Origin: Symsagittifera roscoffensis | Lineage: Eukaryota > Xenacoelomorpha > Acoela > Convolutidae | Direction of reading: 5' to 3' | DNA length: 64,000 nt | Assembly (NCBI RefSeq): GCF_963678635.1 | Contig: NC_087065.1 | Coordinates: forward strand, 76,671,786-76,735,785 | Shown here: piece after piece, positions 1 through 13,023 of the stretch | Position numbering within the stretch: position 1 is the stretch's first letter | Layout: every line of letters begins with the position of its first letter | The notes under the pieces: generated by a model | Databases searched by the model: none | The model's input: the letters and a program-made list of their open reading frames with translations, nothing else | Told to the model about the DNA's origin: nothing | Translations under genes and position numbers: made by a program

Positions 1-51
1 TCACGAAAGAAAATTTCATGATGTTACGAGCAAGGTGAACAGAAAAATTAC

Positions 52-253
52 GGACCAAGCTAAAATCCTCCCACGAGAGGCGTTTAGGGGGAGGGTGTTA
101 CTTTGTCCTGAGCTCGAAATTTCACCCAACCAAAATAGAGCATTTTACATGCAGCGCTTAGCAAATTTGATTTAAATTGAATGCTGGGGTGGAGATCTTA
201 ACTTGGTTTATTTGGGGAGATGGGGTGTGTGGGGGAGGATGTTAACTTGATCC
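52..253. mobile_element. MITE with GGACCAAGTTAA ends
   Basis: GGACCAAGCTAAAATCCTCC at the left faces GGAGGATGTTAACTTGATCC at the right. A second copy lies at about 36243-36420 (body TTTTACACGCAGCGCTCAGC shared), and a right-end fragment at about 52098-52118. Confidence 0.65.
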
Positions 254-621
254 AAAATTACTAATAAAACTGCAGGTGAGGGGAGACAAAATAGCCAAAA
301 AATCTTTTGTTTTTTGTCTGCCGTTCAATTTTTTTTGTATTAAACATTAATATGACTAACACTTGAGAATAATACGCACAGTAGTTCGGCAATTTAAGAT
401 TTAAAAAAAAACTAATTTTCAGTAGGGCAAGCGTTGCCAGCAAAGCACTTTTCTTATACTTTAAGGAAGTTATAGAACATGGTTAACAGAAATTTTTGGT
501 TGATTTGGCATCGAAAATTGTTTAATGATTAATGACAAAAAAATAACATCTTTCACATGAAAATACCTGCAATAAATTTTTTGATGCGGAAAACGCGTCT
601 TCTTAACATTACACTATTCCC

Positions 622-872
622 TAGGGGCGGATATAGGGTGGGGTACCAAACTCTTGGCGCAGACGCCCCTCTCAGGAATTTGACACTACCAACCCAAAGC
701 GTCCCCCCTTCGGTATTATTTTATGACATCCATTTTTGGCTGACCAACCTCAAATTTTCTAAAGGCGCCTTTGGCGCCAATATATTCTACTGTTGAAGGG
801 AAGCGCGCCGAAAAAAAAAGCTTTTTGAAAACCCGCTCCCCCCCCCCTCGAGAAAACCCTGGATACGTCCTA
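622..872. mobile_element. Degenerate hAT-type MITE fragment
   Basis: TAGGGGCGGATATAGG starts it and the GGCGCCTTTGGCGCC core lies near 765-780. CTCGAGAAAACCCTGGAT marks the opposite end. Both termini are mutated. A further internal fragment of the family lies near 31130-31300. Confidence 0.6.
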
Positions 873-3767
873 ACGACCAAATGTCTAAATCTATACCTAA
901 CCACCTTATGTTTCGTGCCTTAACTTAAATTCTGAAGTCACATTCGGAAAAATCTCAACTTTTGTCGGCATGTAATCTCGGGCTGAATAATCTAGATATT
1001 TCAATCAAAGTTTCCGAAATGACTTTTCTCACATTTCAAGCTGTCATCAAATCCAGCCCAGGGCAGAACTGAGCAAAGATATAACAAAATAAGAATAAAG
1101 AAAGTGAGCTAATTAATTCAGTCAAAATTCAACAAATAAGTTAATTATAAAAGAACGAAAAATAACATTCAGATAAAAGATTTAATTTAGATATTTGCGG
1201 CACAATCATGCTTTCTCGAAGAATTGAACTTTATTGAAGTGCTGGAAATCATAAACTGCTGGAAATCATAAAAGCTGCTTTTAAAATTGGGCATTTTCAG
1301 TCGCGTCTTTGAAGTAATCAGCCATCAAATAAAGTGGCTCAGACATAAAGAAATGGTAGACTTTTTTAACCCTGGCGCACAGAGCGAAGGTGTAGGTGAT
1401 TATTATGATGAATATTCATCGGCGCGTAATTTATCCCGGATAGGTCGAAAATATGACGAATGCAGAAAAAGTAAAGCGTCCTGGCGCAGGCGATGCAAAT
1501 GATAATAATAAAGGAAATTAAAGCGGACAGTTTGCAGAAATCAAAAATTGCAAATATGATTCTCAAGATGAACCTTGAAAGTTGTGGATTGAAAATAGCG
1601 CGTGTGTTCTTTAGCAAGCTATATTTATCTTCGTCATGTTTTCATGAGAGTGTCAATGATTTTTTTGAGGGGGGGTTTAACAAATTCAGGAATTTTTCCA
1701 GAAAATTTGTCGCCTCTTTTTTTAAGTTCACCAAATTGATTTCACGGGCTTTTGTAAAACTAGAACACACAAAATGGGCAAAATTTGTTTCTTTAGATTG
1801 TTGAATTAGATTCAATTGATTTAGGGTTTTTCGTTTTCTCCAACTTTGCATGATCATCAAATTTATGGATTAACTAGTGGTTTTACACTGTTAATTATGG
1901 ACACTGCATATGTTTGTTCCAGCCTAATTAGTCCGCATGCCAATTTTTGTAACGATCGGACAATGTGAACAACATTATTTTGTATAAAAAAATTGCAGGT
2001 GGGGGAAAGAGCCGTGATTTATTTGTTCCGACTAATGAAAATGAGGAGGAAATTTCTATTCGTTTGTGTTATAGTTTTTTTTTTAATTTTTTTTTGTTTT
2101 ACACGCAAAATCAGGTAGCACAAATAAACAGCTAATAGTGTCGGGTGATATATCAGTGATATAACCTTCAGTCGTGATTCGAATGACCTTAAATTTTTTC
2201 AAAAAAAAATTCTCAATCTCGTGAAAAACCCGTTTCAAAATTTTGATTTCTGGTCTTATTTCGAGCGAACAAGGTGAGCGAGACAGGCTTAAGCTAGCTT
2301 ATTTATGCTTAGTTTAAGCCGTGAAAACTTAGTTTTACTTGAGTAAAGTTTGTTTTTGGAGTTTGTTTGCGCCATTTTGGGAATCAAAAACCTTCCAATT
2401 TTTTAACAAAATATAAAAAGTTTCTGCAAAAAAAATTCTGTTGAAATTTTTTTTCGATTTTTTAACGTTTTTTTTTAAATTCCTTTTTCTACAAAAACTG
2501 TTATCCAATTTGCGTATTTTTTGTGACTGGTGAATATTGCACTGTAACCGGCTATCCTTATTTCAATTGAAAAACTACTGGGCTCTTTTCTTCACCCCCC
2601 ACCTCCCAAACCGGGAGTCTCGAAATGCGAATTCATCTTCATACTTACCCTTGTTACACTGTAAAATTGACGCTTGTGCGAAGTTGGGGCGGGGGGGGGG
2701 TCGTTTCTTGATATGTCTTCAAAAAAATTGCAGAAGGTTTTCAATTTTAAGCGGTTAAATTAGACATTAGCTTGCCAATTGACACATGTGCTAAATAGAC
2801 CACTATTTCTCACCTTTAAAAAATGATAAATAGTCTGTCGTCGTAGATGTTGTCTTCTCTGCAATCGCGGTAGACGGAACTTAAAAGTCTCATATGTGGT
2901 GATAGGTGTTATATCCCCTATTGAACTTTAGTAATACACCACAAATACAAATGCGCCAACACAAACAACAAACTAGTCGATAAACCATTTAATTCAATTT
3001 GTTCAATTGCAAAGTTCCTTTGAAAGGGACGGTTTAAAGTGGGTAGTTTTGGACAATAACCCGAAAGGTTTTCGAGTTGAATTTAAAATGTTGCCGCCTA
3101 TGAGCAATCAAAAAATTAAGTCCAAAAACTGAATTAAATTTCTGTTATCTGCTTATAGCCAATTAGTTATAATTGTAATGTTTTTGGAAAAATGAAATTC
3201 TCAGATCAATTTGTGAAGCTGAGAGAAGTTTTTGCTACGAGGTTTTTTTGTGTTGTTTTTATGCTGATCGCAAAGATATGCTTATAAGAAATGTTCAAAA
3301 AACATAGGAAATGAACCTATAAGTTGTCAAAAGAACTCACGATAAAGAAGTCAATAAATCTGTATGACGCGAAAACATCGAATTTCGATGAATTGGGATG
3401 AAATTTTTGAGTACTCTTCTTTCACCAACTTTTTTGCAGGGAAAACAATTTCTAAGTGATTTATCAAAGGCAGATTCGCGGTTCTAAAGTGAGTTTTTTA
3501 GCTTTCCAGCCCATTGAATGATACCCTAGAGAATAGAAGCTATTTTTATAAAGTGGCAATTGATCTATGTAAGAGAGACGGAAAGTTAACACAAAGAGAA
3601 AGAAAGTTAATACAAAGAGAAAAATTTCGGGATGAGTGATTTTCCGCTGAAATCAGCAGTGAACATTTTTTTTGCTTTGGTAGCAAAAAAGCTAGCTTGA
3701 AAATTGGCCAGCCGGCTATTGTGTTGTTGCTAATTGGATTAGGCCCGCAATCAACAGGAAAATAATA

Positions 3768-3820
3768 GCAACCCGCTGAAAATAATTGCAACCCTCTGAA
3801 AACAATAGCAACTCTCTGAT
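3768..3820. repeat. ~21-bp short tandem repeat, three copies
   Basis: GCAACCCGCTGAAAATAATT, then GCAACCCTCTGAAAACAATA, then GCAACTCTCTGA. No gene context. Confidence 0.75.
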
Positions 3821-4111
3821 GGTATGCAAACAAAAAGAAAGAAAACTGTTTAGAAAACTGCGAGCACCATTCAAAACTGCAAGTGAAGTAGCGGACAAAG
3901 GCAGGCTGATCGCGGGCTTAAAAGTTCTGAAAAACCGGTTGCGTTTTTGAGCGTTTCACTTGCGTTGTTGGCGAGCTTGAGAGCAGCGACCGCAAAATGC
4001 TGCAGTTTTTTTTAAAGTAATTTTCTCTTAATATTTTTGCTCTTATAACTGCCCCATCTTCATGTTTTTGCTCAAAAGAAATCTCGAAACCCGAATTGAA
4101 ACAATTTGGGA

Positions 4112-4311
4112 NNNNNNNNNNNNNNNNNNNNNNNNNNNNNNNNNNNNNNNNNNNNNNNNNNNNNNNNNNNNNNNNNNNNNNNNNNNNNNNNNNNNNNNNN
4201 NNNNNNNNNNNNNNNNNNNNNNNNNNNNNNNNNNNNNNNNNNNNNNNNNNNNNNNNNNNNNNNNNNNNNNNNNNNNNNNNNNNNNNNNNNNNNNNNNNNN
4301 NNNNNNNNNNN
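4112..4311. other. Assembly gap (200 N)
   Basis: Exactly 200 unknown bases. Open frames crossing it are artefacts. The flanks show no gene. Confidence 1.
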
Positions 4312-4555
4312 AATGCCTGGCGACCGGTCTTTCTCTAATCACTGTTCTTTCTAGACGTCTGGATACGCCTAAAATAACAATTGCAGTTCTGCTTTAAAAT
4401 TTTATGATATGAAGTTGGACATACCTAAGTTTACTTTCATATACTCTATCTCAGATAAAAAAGGGGGCGGGGCTTTTGAATATTGTTTTTTTTTCGAGGA
4501 CTCAAGAACACCTGATCCCCCAACCTGTTGGGACGAATGGATAGTTTAATTTCAA

Positions 4556-5290
4556 ATGGGAGATTATAGCGAGATACAATATCGACACGGATGCCTTCTA
4601 TTTCGATGCAGCGTTAGCACCTACCCAAGTCATTGCGTTGCCACTGCATGTGAACGGGAAACAACGATACGGAATCGGAAAATAAACTCAAGTCGAACCT
4701 TTGTTTATGCATTGGAGGCGAGGCGCAACGAATTTTTGAAACCAGGCAATTAAAATTCGATATAGAAGCGGAAAGATTCCCTAGAGTCTTGGACCATATG
4801 GAACGCGCGTTTAAACGAAAACGTAATATAATTCATGAAAGGGGGTTGTTCTATGGACGCAGACAAAGAGAAAACAAGACGTTTGAAAAATTTCACGCGG
4901 AGCTGAGCGCTTCGGCGAAGCGATGCGACTTCACGAATGCGGCGGAGAACGTTAGAGACATATTCATAATGAATATGAAAGAATCGGATTGCTAGCGGGA
5001 GTTATCATATTCAACGAAAGCGCCGAAGAAAGTCCTACGAAAGTGCCCTATCCTATGAACGAGGGGATCGAGGATACAAATCGTCAAGGAAAGCCAGCGT
5101 CATCGGTGCCACATATTAGCTTTAAACAAGAGCCAGTGGGGAACATCCAGATTGGGAACAGGAAACTTCCAGAACGAGGACGCGGCGAAAGAGGAACCGA
5201 ACCGTGGGCGAAACTCGCGAAATGCTATAACCTTGATGCGCCTAACTTTACAATAGAACACATCAATGAGTTCCTCATTAATTTTTTTTA
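4556..5290 (+). pseudogene. Decayed Ty3/gypsy-like gag fragment
   Basis: Three short overlapping frames together resemble an LTR-retrotransposon Gag. Recognisable parts are a matrix/capsid-like segment (YGRRQRENKTFEKFHAEL, then AKRCDF and VRDIFIMNMKESDC) and a relic of a zinc knuckle (AKCYNLDAPNFTIEHINE) in which later Cys positions are replaced. Stops and frame changes occur near 4752 and 4995. No LTRs, protease or polymerase are seen, and the assembly gap lies just upstream. Confidence 0.6.
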
Positions 5291-5886
5291 ATATTTGGTT
5301 AAGGCAGCAGAAAAGACCAAAAGTTTGTCAATGGAATCTTTATTAATTAATTTTCATCTGATTTTGTTGTTTAATATAGAACGTTTTGCTACAAAGTAAG
5401 GAACCATGATCCATGTAAAATTTATGAAATGGGAAAAAAGCGATATCTAGAAAAAAAGTTAGGCGTGAAGCCATAAAGTGAATACAAGAAAACTCATGTT
5501 CTTTTGCTTTAAGATCAACCATTATACTCTGATAAGATTTAAGTTCTTGTTCCGACTTTCGAGAAAGGGTGGAAAACTTTTGCTCGGTGCGGTCTTCTTC
5601 TTCGGACAAAATTTGACTTCTTAACAAGCTTTTTTTTAAACGAAATTTTAAAAATTTTATCTCAATTTATAGAGGTCATGAGCTACAATTCCTAAAAAAT
5701 TTTCAACAATTTTGTAAGCTTATGCTGATTTGAGAAGTGTCATCTTGACCAATTTGAGACAGTTAACGGGTGATAAGTTTCAAGCTTTAGCGGCATTTTA
5801 ATCAACCTATTACTTAGTTAAAAATTGTTCCAAATTGATTTGAGGCCTGCTAATTGGGACTATCAAATGCGTTACCAGTGGCCTAA

Positions 5887-7111
5887 TTGCATCACTCAAT
5901 AGTGCGGTCCAAAGTTGCAGAAAATGAACCTCAAGCTGCTTTAGTTGGATTAACAAGATTACTGCAATGCAAATGGAATTTTGTCCAGAGAGTAGTCAAA
6001 GATACGACGCAGTTGTTTGCTCCTCTCGAGAAGATGTTGGAGGGAAAACTTTTTGCCAAGTTTACTAGGAACTTCTAGTGTCACACACTCAGATCGTGTT
6101 TTGTATTCACTTCCTGTCAAAAGAGGGGGACTAGGTGTACGAAATCCAATAGAAGGTTCCGAACTAGCATTTTCCACTTCACGTGAAGCAACCGACTGTC
6201 TCATGAGTTTGATCCTTAACCAAGATGATTTCGACCAAACTCTACACAAAACAAAGATGCGAGAAGCAAGAAAAAATCACGAGGAGAAACAAAATGCTGT
6301 CGACAAAGATAAACTCGATGAATTGCTTGCAGTTTTACCAGCAGATCAGAAACGAGCGATCCGGAGAATAATCGACAACAACTGTTCCTTGTAGCTAACT
6401 TTGCTGCCCTTGTTGAAAGATAATTTTGATTTGTCAGCCACAGAGTTCAGAGACGCTCTATGTGTCAGGTACAGAAAACCACTCAAACGTTCTTTCTCGA
6501 GATGCGATGGATGTCAACAAGATTTAGACTTACAGCATGCACTTTCTTGCAAGAAGGGCGGACTGGTAACACTACGACACAGCGAAATAAGAGACGCAGT
6601 GGACGATCTTGCTTCAATTTTGTGGAAAGATGTGAAAAGAGAACCTGTCGTAAAAGAAGCAGATATAGAAAATGGAACCCCGGCACTAATTGCAGATCTT
6701 TCAGCTCGTGGGGTTTGGGATAGACAGTCGGCTGCGTCGTTCGACATCCGTGTTACAGACACTGACGCTCCGTCTTACCAAAACCGCAATCCCATGAATG
6801 TACTGAAAACTGCAGAGATTGAGAAGAAAAATAAGTATGGACCAGCTTGTGAAGAAAAGCACATGTCTTTCACTCCTTTTGTCACTTCAATAGATGGTGT
6901 TTTGGCACCGGAGTTCACGTTTTTCCTCAAACGACTAGCAGATGGTCTGGCATCAAAATGGGACCGCCCATATAGTCATGTCATGTGCTGGGTGAGATGT
7001 AGAATTTCATTCGCTATACTAAGAGCAACCAACATTTGCATCAGAGGCACTAGATCCAAATGGCAATCCCTCGGCGTTGAGGACGGTTACACACTTGGAA
7101 TGGCATTCTAA
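5887..7111 (+). pseudogene. Decayed non-LTR retroelement, RT C-terminus with CCHC and endonuclease-like domain
   Basis: The first part (GLTRLLQCKWNFVQRVVKD, then LPVKRGGLGVRNPIE and AFSTSREATD) is the thumb-side region of a reverse transcriptase. A frame change lies near 6060-6075 and a TAG interrupts the frame at 6392-6394. The second part (6401-7111) carries EFRDALCVRYRKPL, a CCHC knuckle C-x2-C-x7-H-x3-C (CDGCQQDLDLQHALSC), then FDIRVTD and EKKNKY. These look like the D and K positions of a PD-(D/E)XK restriction-like nuclease, as in R2/R4/NeSL-type elements. RT catalytic motifs are absent. The clade is inferred from domain order. Confidence 0.7.
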
Positions 7112-8170
7112 AAATTCACACGCTGTTAACTGGGGCTTTCATCGCGCATAACTGACTCCTATGATATTAGAATTTCGACACCATTTGCATAATATTTCGA
7201 AGAATATGAGATGTTTGAAGATAAAAACACAGGGTGACAACTGTGAACAAGCAACGAAAAACTTTTCCTTGCACCATTCGAAACCAATTTATTTTGATTT
7301 TAAGTTAAATTTACACTGTTGAATCTCAATAGTGCGGAGGATATTACACAAAAAAATTTTAAAAAATTATTTTTTTGCTGAAATTACACCATTAATAAAA
7401 TTTGAAATAAATAATTTTTAGAGGCTAAAAGCAAGTCGGAACTTTCAAGGCATTGCATTGATACCAGTATTGTTGTTTGGAGTGTAATCAATAAATAATA
7501 TCTTCTAACAAAGTTGGGGGGAGCCTTGACAAAAGAAGACAATTGTTTCTTTTAACACACCACACTGAATCAAAGAATGAAACAAATAGCTTTAAACTGT
7601 CATTAAACAGGTGAAATCAGGTAAAATGAGTAATCGAATCCTTATTAACGGATCTGTAGGTAGCCTTGATGAGCAATCAGTAAAATTATCAAAATAAATG
7701 CTCAGGTGATCATTGTTAGCATAGCAAGCACTCAGATTACAACAGCACAGCAGAACTGTTCTAAACTCATATCAGAGTAGTATTATTTCATTCTGTCCCA
7801 TCAATCGGAAAGGGTACGAGCATTCTTCAGTTTAATGATGCATCCTCAAAAGTTCAAAAAATCATATCCTCATCTCCTTCAAACATTCATCAATTATTTA
7901 TTCAAAAACTTTCGAAAAATGAAGAAAAGTTAAAAATTAGTCGAAGAAAAGCCATACGCTTAACATATAGCACAGTTATTGTGATCTCAGTTATCACTAC
8001 AAAAAAACTGTTGGTTCAACTTTTTCTTAAAAATACTAAATTCCCCCTTCTTAGGGTATATCAATGTTTCAAACTTCAAATTGATATGATATAAAACAGT
8101 TCCATTATATACCTTTCAAAAACATACACAATAAGAAGTACATAATTACCCAACGTTCTTTTTTATAAAT
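7112..8170. other. AT-rich intergenic, nothing recognised
   Basis: No coding frame, RNA gene or clear repeat was recognised between the decayed retroelement and the SINE. Confidence 0.6.
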
Positions 8171-8402
8171 AGGGGAACAGTGGTGAAGTGGTTACATCTC
8201 CTCCTCTCAATCAAAAGGTCGGATGCTCGAGGCCCACCATGTTCCGTGCTCGTTGCTGGAGGGTGAGGCAACATTACCCAGTCCAAAAAATAACCAAAAG
8301 AAAATTGCAGGTCGTTTTTAAAAAGGGGCACAACAGCGGTGCGCCGTGATGAGCTGTACAGCTCGTAAGTTGGTCCTTTCCCGCGTGGATAAATGGTATT
8401 AA
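8171..8402 (+). mobile_element. tRNA-derived SINE, copy 1
   Basis: The head TGGTGAAGTGGTTAC resembles a pol III A box, and GATGCTCGAGGCCC lies at the B-box distance. The body matches the copies at 54411 and 39776, with a shared 3' end GATAAATGGT. About 230 bp. Confidence 0.85.
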
Positions 8403-9445
8403 CAATATGTGAAAAAAATTTTATCCTTGAAAAACTTTTATGACTCTTCTGAGAATTCAGTCATACTAACCGATTTACTCAACGCTGAAAAAAAATTTGA
8501 ATTTTTTAGCATACGGGTTGCGACTGAAAGTGTGATACCTCATTTGACTTCATGTGCATAAAACTCAACTGAAAAATAGCTCCCTGCACTGCGGTTTCTT
8601 CTCCCTTTTTTGAGAGTGGTTAGAAAAATCAAAAAAAAAATACTAAAAAGCGACGTAGCTTCTATGACTATATTACAAACGCAACATTAGTAGTATTAAA
8701 GTCATGATATACAAATAAAAAATTTTTGAGTGACTTTTATTATATCTTGTGAAATCATCAATAGTTACCATTTTTCTCATAGCATTCAGTCGTTTCATTG
8801 ATTGAACCAAAACATTTTACATGTCTAAATAAAAAAAATTAGATAGATATTTTTTCTGAATAATAGAATGACATACTTCTAAGGAAAATGGTAATTGTTG
8901 ATAATTTTGAAAATTAAGACATTAGTTTCTATCTGTTGCACGGGTGTGTACCAGAAAGCCGAATACCTTGATTGTTTTTCTTGTTCTTGCGTGGCCAACC
9001 GTATTAGCATAAATGTTACGCTAAAGATAAACAAGACAAAAACCTGAAAATTTAGACGGCACTTCAAGACCAAATTAAACCGTTTTTCAGTTGATAAATA
9101 AACAAAATAATCGAAAAAAAAAACAAAAGTTTTTTTTTCTTTTTTGTAGATTTTCCCCCATACGCTAATGTAAACTAGTGATGTATTTAGCGTCTTGTAT
9201 CCCAACAAAACGAACAAATGAATCGACTCATTTCAATTTAGAACTCATGCGCCGCTTATGCGTGTTATAAAAATGCAAACTATTGCACTTAAATTATTCC
9301 AAACTGGCCAAATTATCAATTTTGCTAAGCACACATAACAAAAAATTTGTCAAAAATTCTAAGTTAAATGTCGAAAATTGACTAAATAAAAGAACTGCTC
9401 CACGCATAAATATTCTGCATTTCTTCGAAAGTTGGAATAAAAACA

Positions 9446-12087
9446 ATGACCCGCGCAGCCTAAAGCTCAAATTCCAACTAAAAGAGTAGCGGAGCAAGCA
9501 GTCGCTACTTGACAATGTCGTGTGCTTGATAATTAAGTGTGGTTTTCGCTTGATATCAATATTTTTTCGTCTATCTGACAATACAAGTTTCCAGCGGCTA
9601 ATAAAAAAAAACACCGTTGCAGTTACTAATTGCACAAATTTAGCGCTATTCAATCTTTTGAATAACCAAGTTGAAAAAAGTCTTACAAATTTATCCTGAC
9701 TGTTCAAATTTTTTTTTTCATGTCTGGAAAACTACAATAATCATGGAAAAAAACTTCTCTTACTACTAAATGGAACATTTTAATACAACCTCTACAAACC
9801 CAAGGTGAGTAGTTAAAAATGTGTAGTTCTTTTATCATGAATACTAGGAGAACATTCATCAATTGAATAGAAAATCAAAGTTTTATATATTTTTAAATTT
9901 TACCTGAAGCATTGTGGGCGAGCTTTTAGTTCGGTTTTTAATTTTGATTAGCTCAAAAACTAACTGGCACAGCAAATTAAAGATTCGAAGTTTGATTTAA
10001 ATTTCAAAAAAGTTACTTTTGCACAATCTGCAATGTAAAAATTTCAATTATTTCCTAATTAATGATGTGAATCAACATCGACGGAACACTATGCACTGTT
10101 TTTTCTCCATGTTCAATTTGTGCTGACAAAGTTTTAGTTGTTTCAAAATGTTTTGGAATGAAATATTAAAATAACAAACGGCTTCAAATAATTTTTTTGT
10201 AAAACAACCTGGTTTGAATGTAAATCAATACTGAGCTCCAAAGCTCAAAAAATTAACTAGTGTAAAAGTTTTTGTCAAAAAACATAAAAAATTGAACTGG
10301 TTGCTTATAAGAATTTAATTGTGTTAAAATTTTAAGCCAAATGTGGTTTGTTATTCTGACCATTTCACGACGTGGGAGGATCTTCGGCCTAAATAGTTTT
10401 TTCACGTTTTTAAACAGCACAAAGAAAACTTGCAGGAGTTAAACTGTGGCATCATAAAAAAGTTTTTTCAGCCATGATCTATATTATCAAAAAAATTGTC
10501 TCAGTTTTGACGAAACTAGATCTGAACTTTTATGAAGAAGCAAAAGTTATATGTATGCCGCCAATACTGACGTGGCCTTAATTTTTTGGCCTTTTTGGCT
10601 TACTTATTGCTGCGAAAAAGCTTTTTCATGAATAGGTTTCTGTTAAATACTCCGATTGTTTTTCTTTTTCAAGATTTTCTGAAAAAACTAACTAAATTAT
10701 GCGTTCAATGAGTAAAGAAAACTTTGGTAGAAGTAAGTAAGCAAGTGTTTAAAATGGTTCCATTCCAATAATGTAAAATTTACTTCATTTTCACCTCAAA
10801 ACGACCAAGTGAACAAAAAAATCAGTTTTGAGAATTTTAGTGACCATAATTACACTTTTTATTCTCAATTTTCCCAAGAGAGCAGTATAGAATCGCACTT
10901 TGGATTAAATAATTCATTATCTGACAAAACTGAATAATCAAAATGGCGGCATACCTGTTCTGGGTTAGGGTTTCAATTTCCCCATTTTTTGGTGTTGTAG
11001 TAGTAAAATTCTATGCAAGAATATAGTTATAAAAAGGAGAATTTAATAGAGGATTATAAGTGCAGACAATAGTGCCGGCAGAGGGTGTGTCTTCATTTTC
11101 ATCCTACTTCTGTGAATTCCTCTGGGGGGCAATAAATAAAATATTTTAGCCGCTCCTTGGTTGCTATCCTTATAGCATAAAATATAGAACAAGCAGAAAA
11201 GTTCTGACGCACCAACTTTCTTTCAGCCATCCAAAAAAGCGTTTAAATGTCCCATATTTTTGAGTGCTTCATTCCCATTGGCTCAATTCTAAGATAAGTT
11301 TCTGCTATTTTGTTCTTATACCAGAAAAATTTATTCTCGCTCTGTTTGTAGCGGGGACCGGCCTACTAGCATGCGTGCCGCTTAGCATGCGGGTATTAGA
11401 GCAATTAGAATTGAGTTTGTTTTGACACAATTGCAACTAAAACTCAAACTGATGCATCAGTGCAGCATCAAATTAAGTAACTATTTTAATTGCTCATGCT
11501 AAACGACACGCATGCAAATCGCTACATCCCCATCTGTAGACCATGAACATTTTTCTAGTGATCTCAAAGCGAAAAAGTAATGCTACATTTTTATGTTCGG
11601 TTGCCATTTTTCAGTTGCCTGGCTTTTCGGCTTGACGCTTGCTAAAATAATTTCACCGCACTGTCTGTGGCCTGAGGCGGAATAGTTGATTACAACAGTA
11701 AAATAGTCGCGTAAAAAAGAAATCAAGCTTTAGCTCTAATACTCTCTCGCAGTTAATGGCCCTTTCTGTCTGTCTCGTTTATTATCGCAATCAAATTAAC
11801 TCCCATCAATGAAATTGCTCTTTCAGCTGAACAGGCCTTGAGGGGACAGCTCTATTGCTTCAGTGATTGATACAATCGGCCAATAAAGTTCGAAGTATTT
11901 AGATCATCAGTCTTAGACGTATGTCTTTAAAGCCATGAACGATAATCATTTTAATGCAAATAATTGATAATTGTCAAAATCGAGAAAATAACTCAATTAA
12001 TTGAAATAAGGGCTCTTTCTAACTATATCCCCTTTTCTAAAAGGGCGAAGATACGTTACTAGGTATGAAATTCTCATATGCTTAATT
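9446..12087. other. AT-rich intergenic, one foldback MITE only
   Basis: Apart from the foldback MITE at 11370-11518, I see only low-complexity T/A-rich sequence. Short open frames show no family signature and no coding-like composition. Confidence 0.55.
11370..11518. mobile_element. ~150-bp foldback MITE, copy 1
   Basis: GCATGCGTGCCGCTTAGCAT at one end faces ATGCTAAACGACACGCATGC at the other; these are inverted. The body AATTAGAATTGAGTTTG, then CAACTAAAACTCAAACTG, matches the copy at 59350. Confidence 0.75.
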
Positions 12088-13023
12088 CAGGGGTGGATCT
12101 AGGATTTTCTCGAGGGGGGAGGGGAGGGCGGGTTTTGAAAAAATGTCAAAAATTTATCGACCTTTTTTTTTTAGGTCGACCATATTGATTTTCTGAGCTC
12201 TTCTAAATCTCTATAAATACCCCATTTTGACTATTTTGCGCCGCACGCAAAATTTTGAAAAAAAACACGCAAAAAAAAAAGTTTTTAAGCAATTTTTGGA
12301 AAACTGACCCAAAAATCGCGTTTAGGGAGCACCCTTTAGGTCGGCAGGGGGTATAATTCCTGAGAGAAGAAGTGACCGCCCCCACTCCCCCCGCCCCTCC
12401 TCCCTAATACCCTAATACCGCTGGCGTGCTTAATCGTTGATATATTTCTTTATAGGGAGGGGGATATTCGTTAGTATAAGTACCCGAGGGGGAACATAGT
12501 TAAAGAGATTCGAAATAAGTTTCAAGTAATTGACTTCTTCTTTCCCAATTGGATATTCTCAACCCCTGGTCTTACTTTGTAGATACTGGGCCGAGGTTGA
12601 GGTTTTACGCTTAAATTTTCATTGTCCCAAACATTGCCAGTTGGTGCGAAAAGCTCGTCCGCCCTCGACCCAATTCAGATCTATTTCGACCAGCTCTGCC
12701 ATATTGAAGCTTTTTAGCTGGCTGCCGGGTCAAGATATTTGTATCAATTTTAGGTAATTTCTTCAGTTTCAAGTGGCACTGTTTTGCCCCTATTTTGGCT
12801 ACATTTTCTGAGCTGCAGGCAAATTTTAAAAAAGTCAAAAAAGCCGTTTTTGGGCACTTTTTGAAAAATTTTGACAAAAAAATTGCGTTTTTTTTGAGCG
12901 CGCTCCCCCTACAAATTAGTATATATTGGCGCCGAAGGCGCCTTTAGAAAAATTTAAGGGTCGGTTGGCCAAAAATGGATTTCTGAAAAAGTATCAAAGC
13001 CCCCCCTCTAAATCCGCCCCTGG
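12088..13023. mobile_element. Diverged or nested hAT-type MITE copies
   Basis: The left end CAGGGGTGGATCTAGGAT and the right end TAAATCCGCCCCTG are family termini, but the interval is about twice the usual length. An inner copy of the GGTCGGCAGGGGGT segment lies near 12340. I find no matching 8-bp flanks, so this is probably two overlapping insertions. Confidence 0.65.

Noticed and set aside
4043-4397. Open frames around 4.1-4.3 kb
   Set aside because: They pass through 200 unknown bases and have no recognisable flanking sequence.
8171-8402. tRNA genes at the SINE copies
   Set aside because: A- and B-box-like motifs are present but no full cloverleaf or anticodon arm could be drawn, and the same body follows each copy.
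9294-9707. Minus-strand 137-codon frame near 9.3-9.7 kb
   Set aside because: Low-complexity Phe/Leu/Ser-rich translation of AT-rich DNA overlapping a worn MITE body; no domain or splice context.
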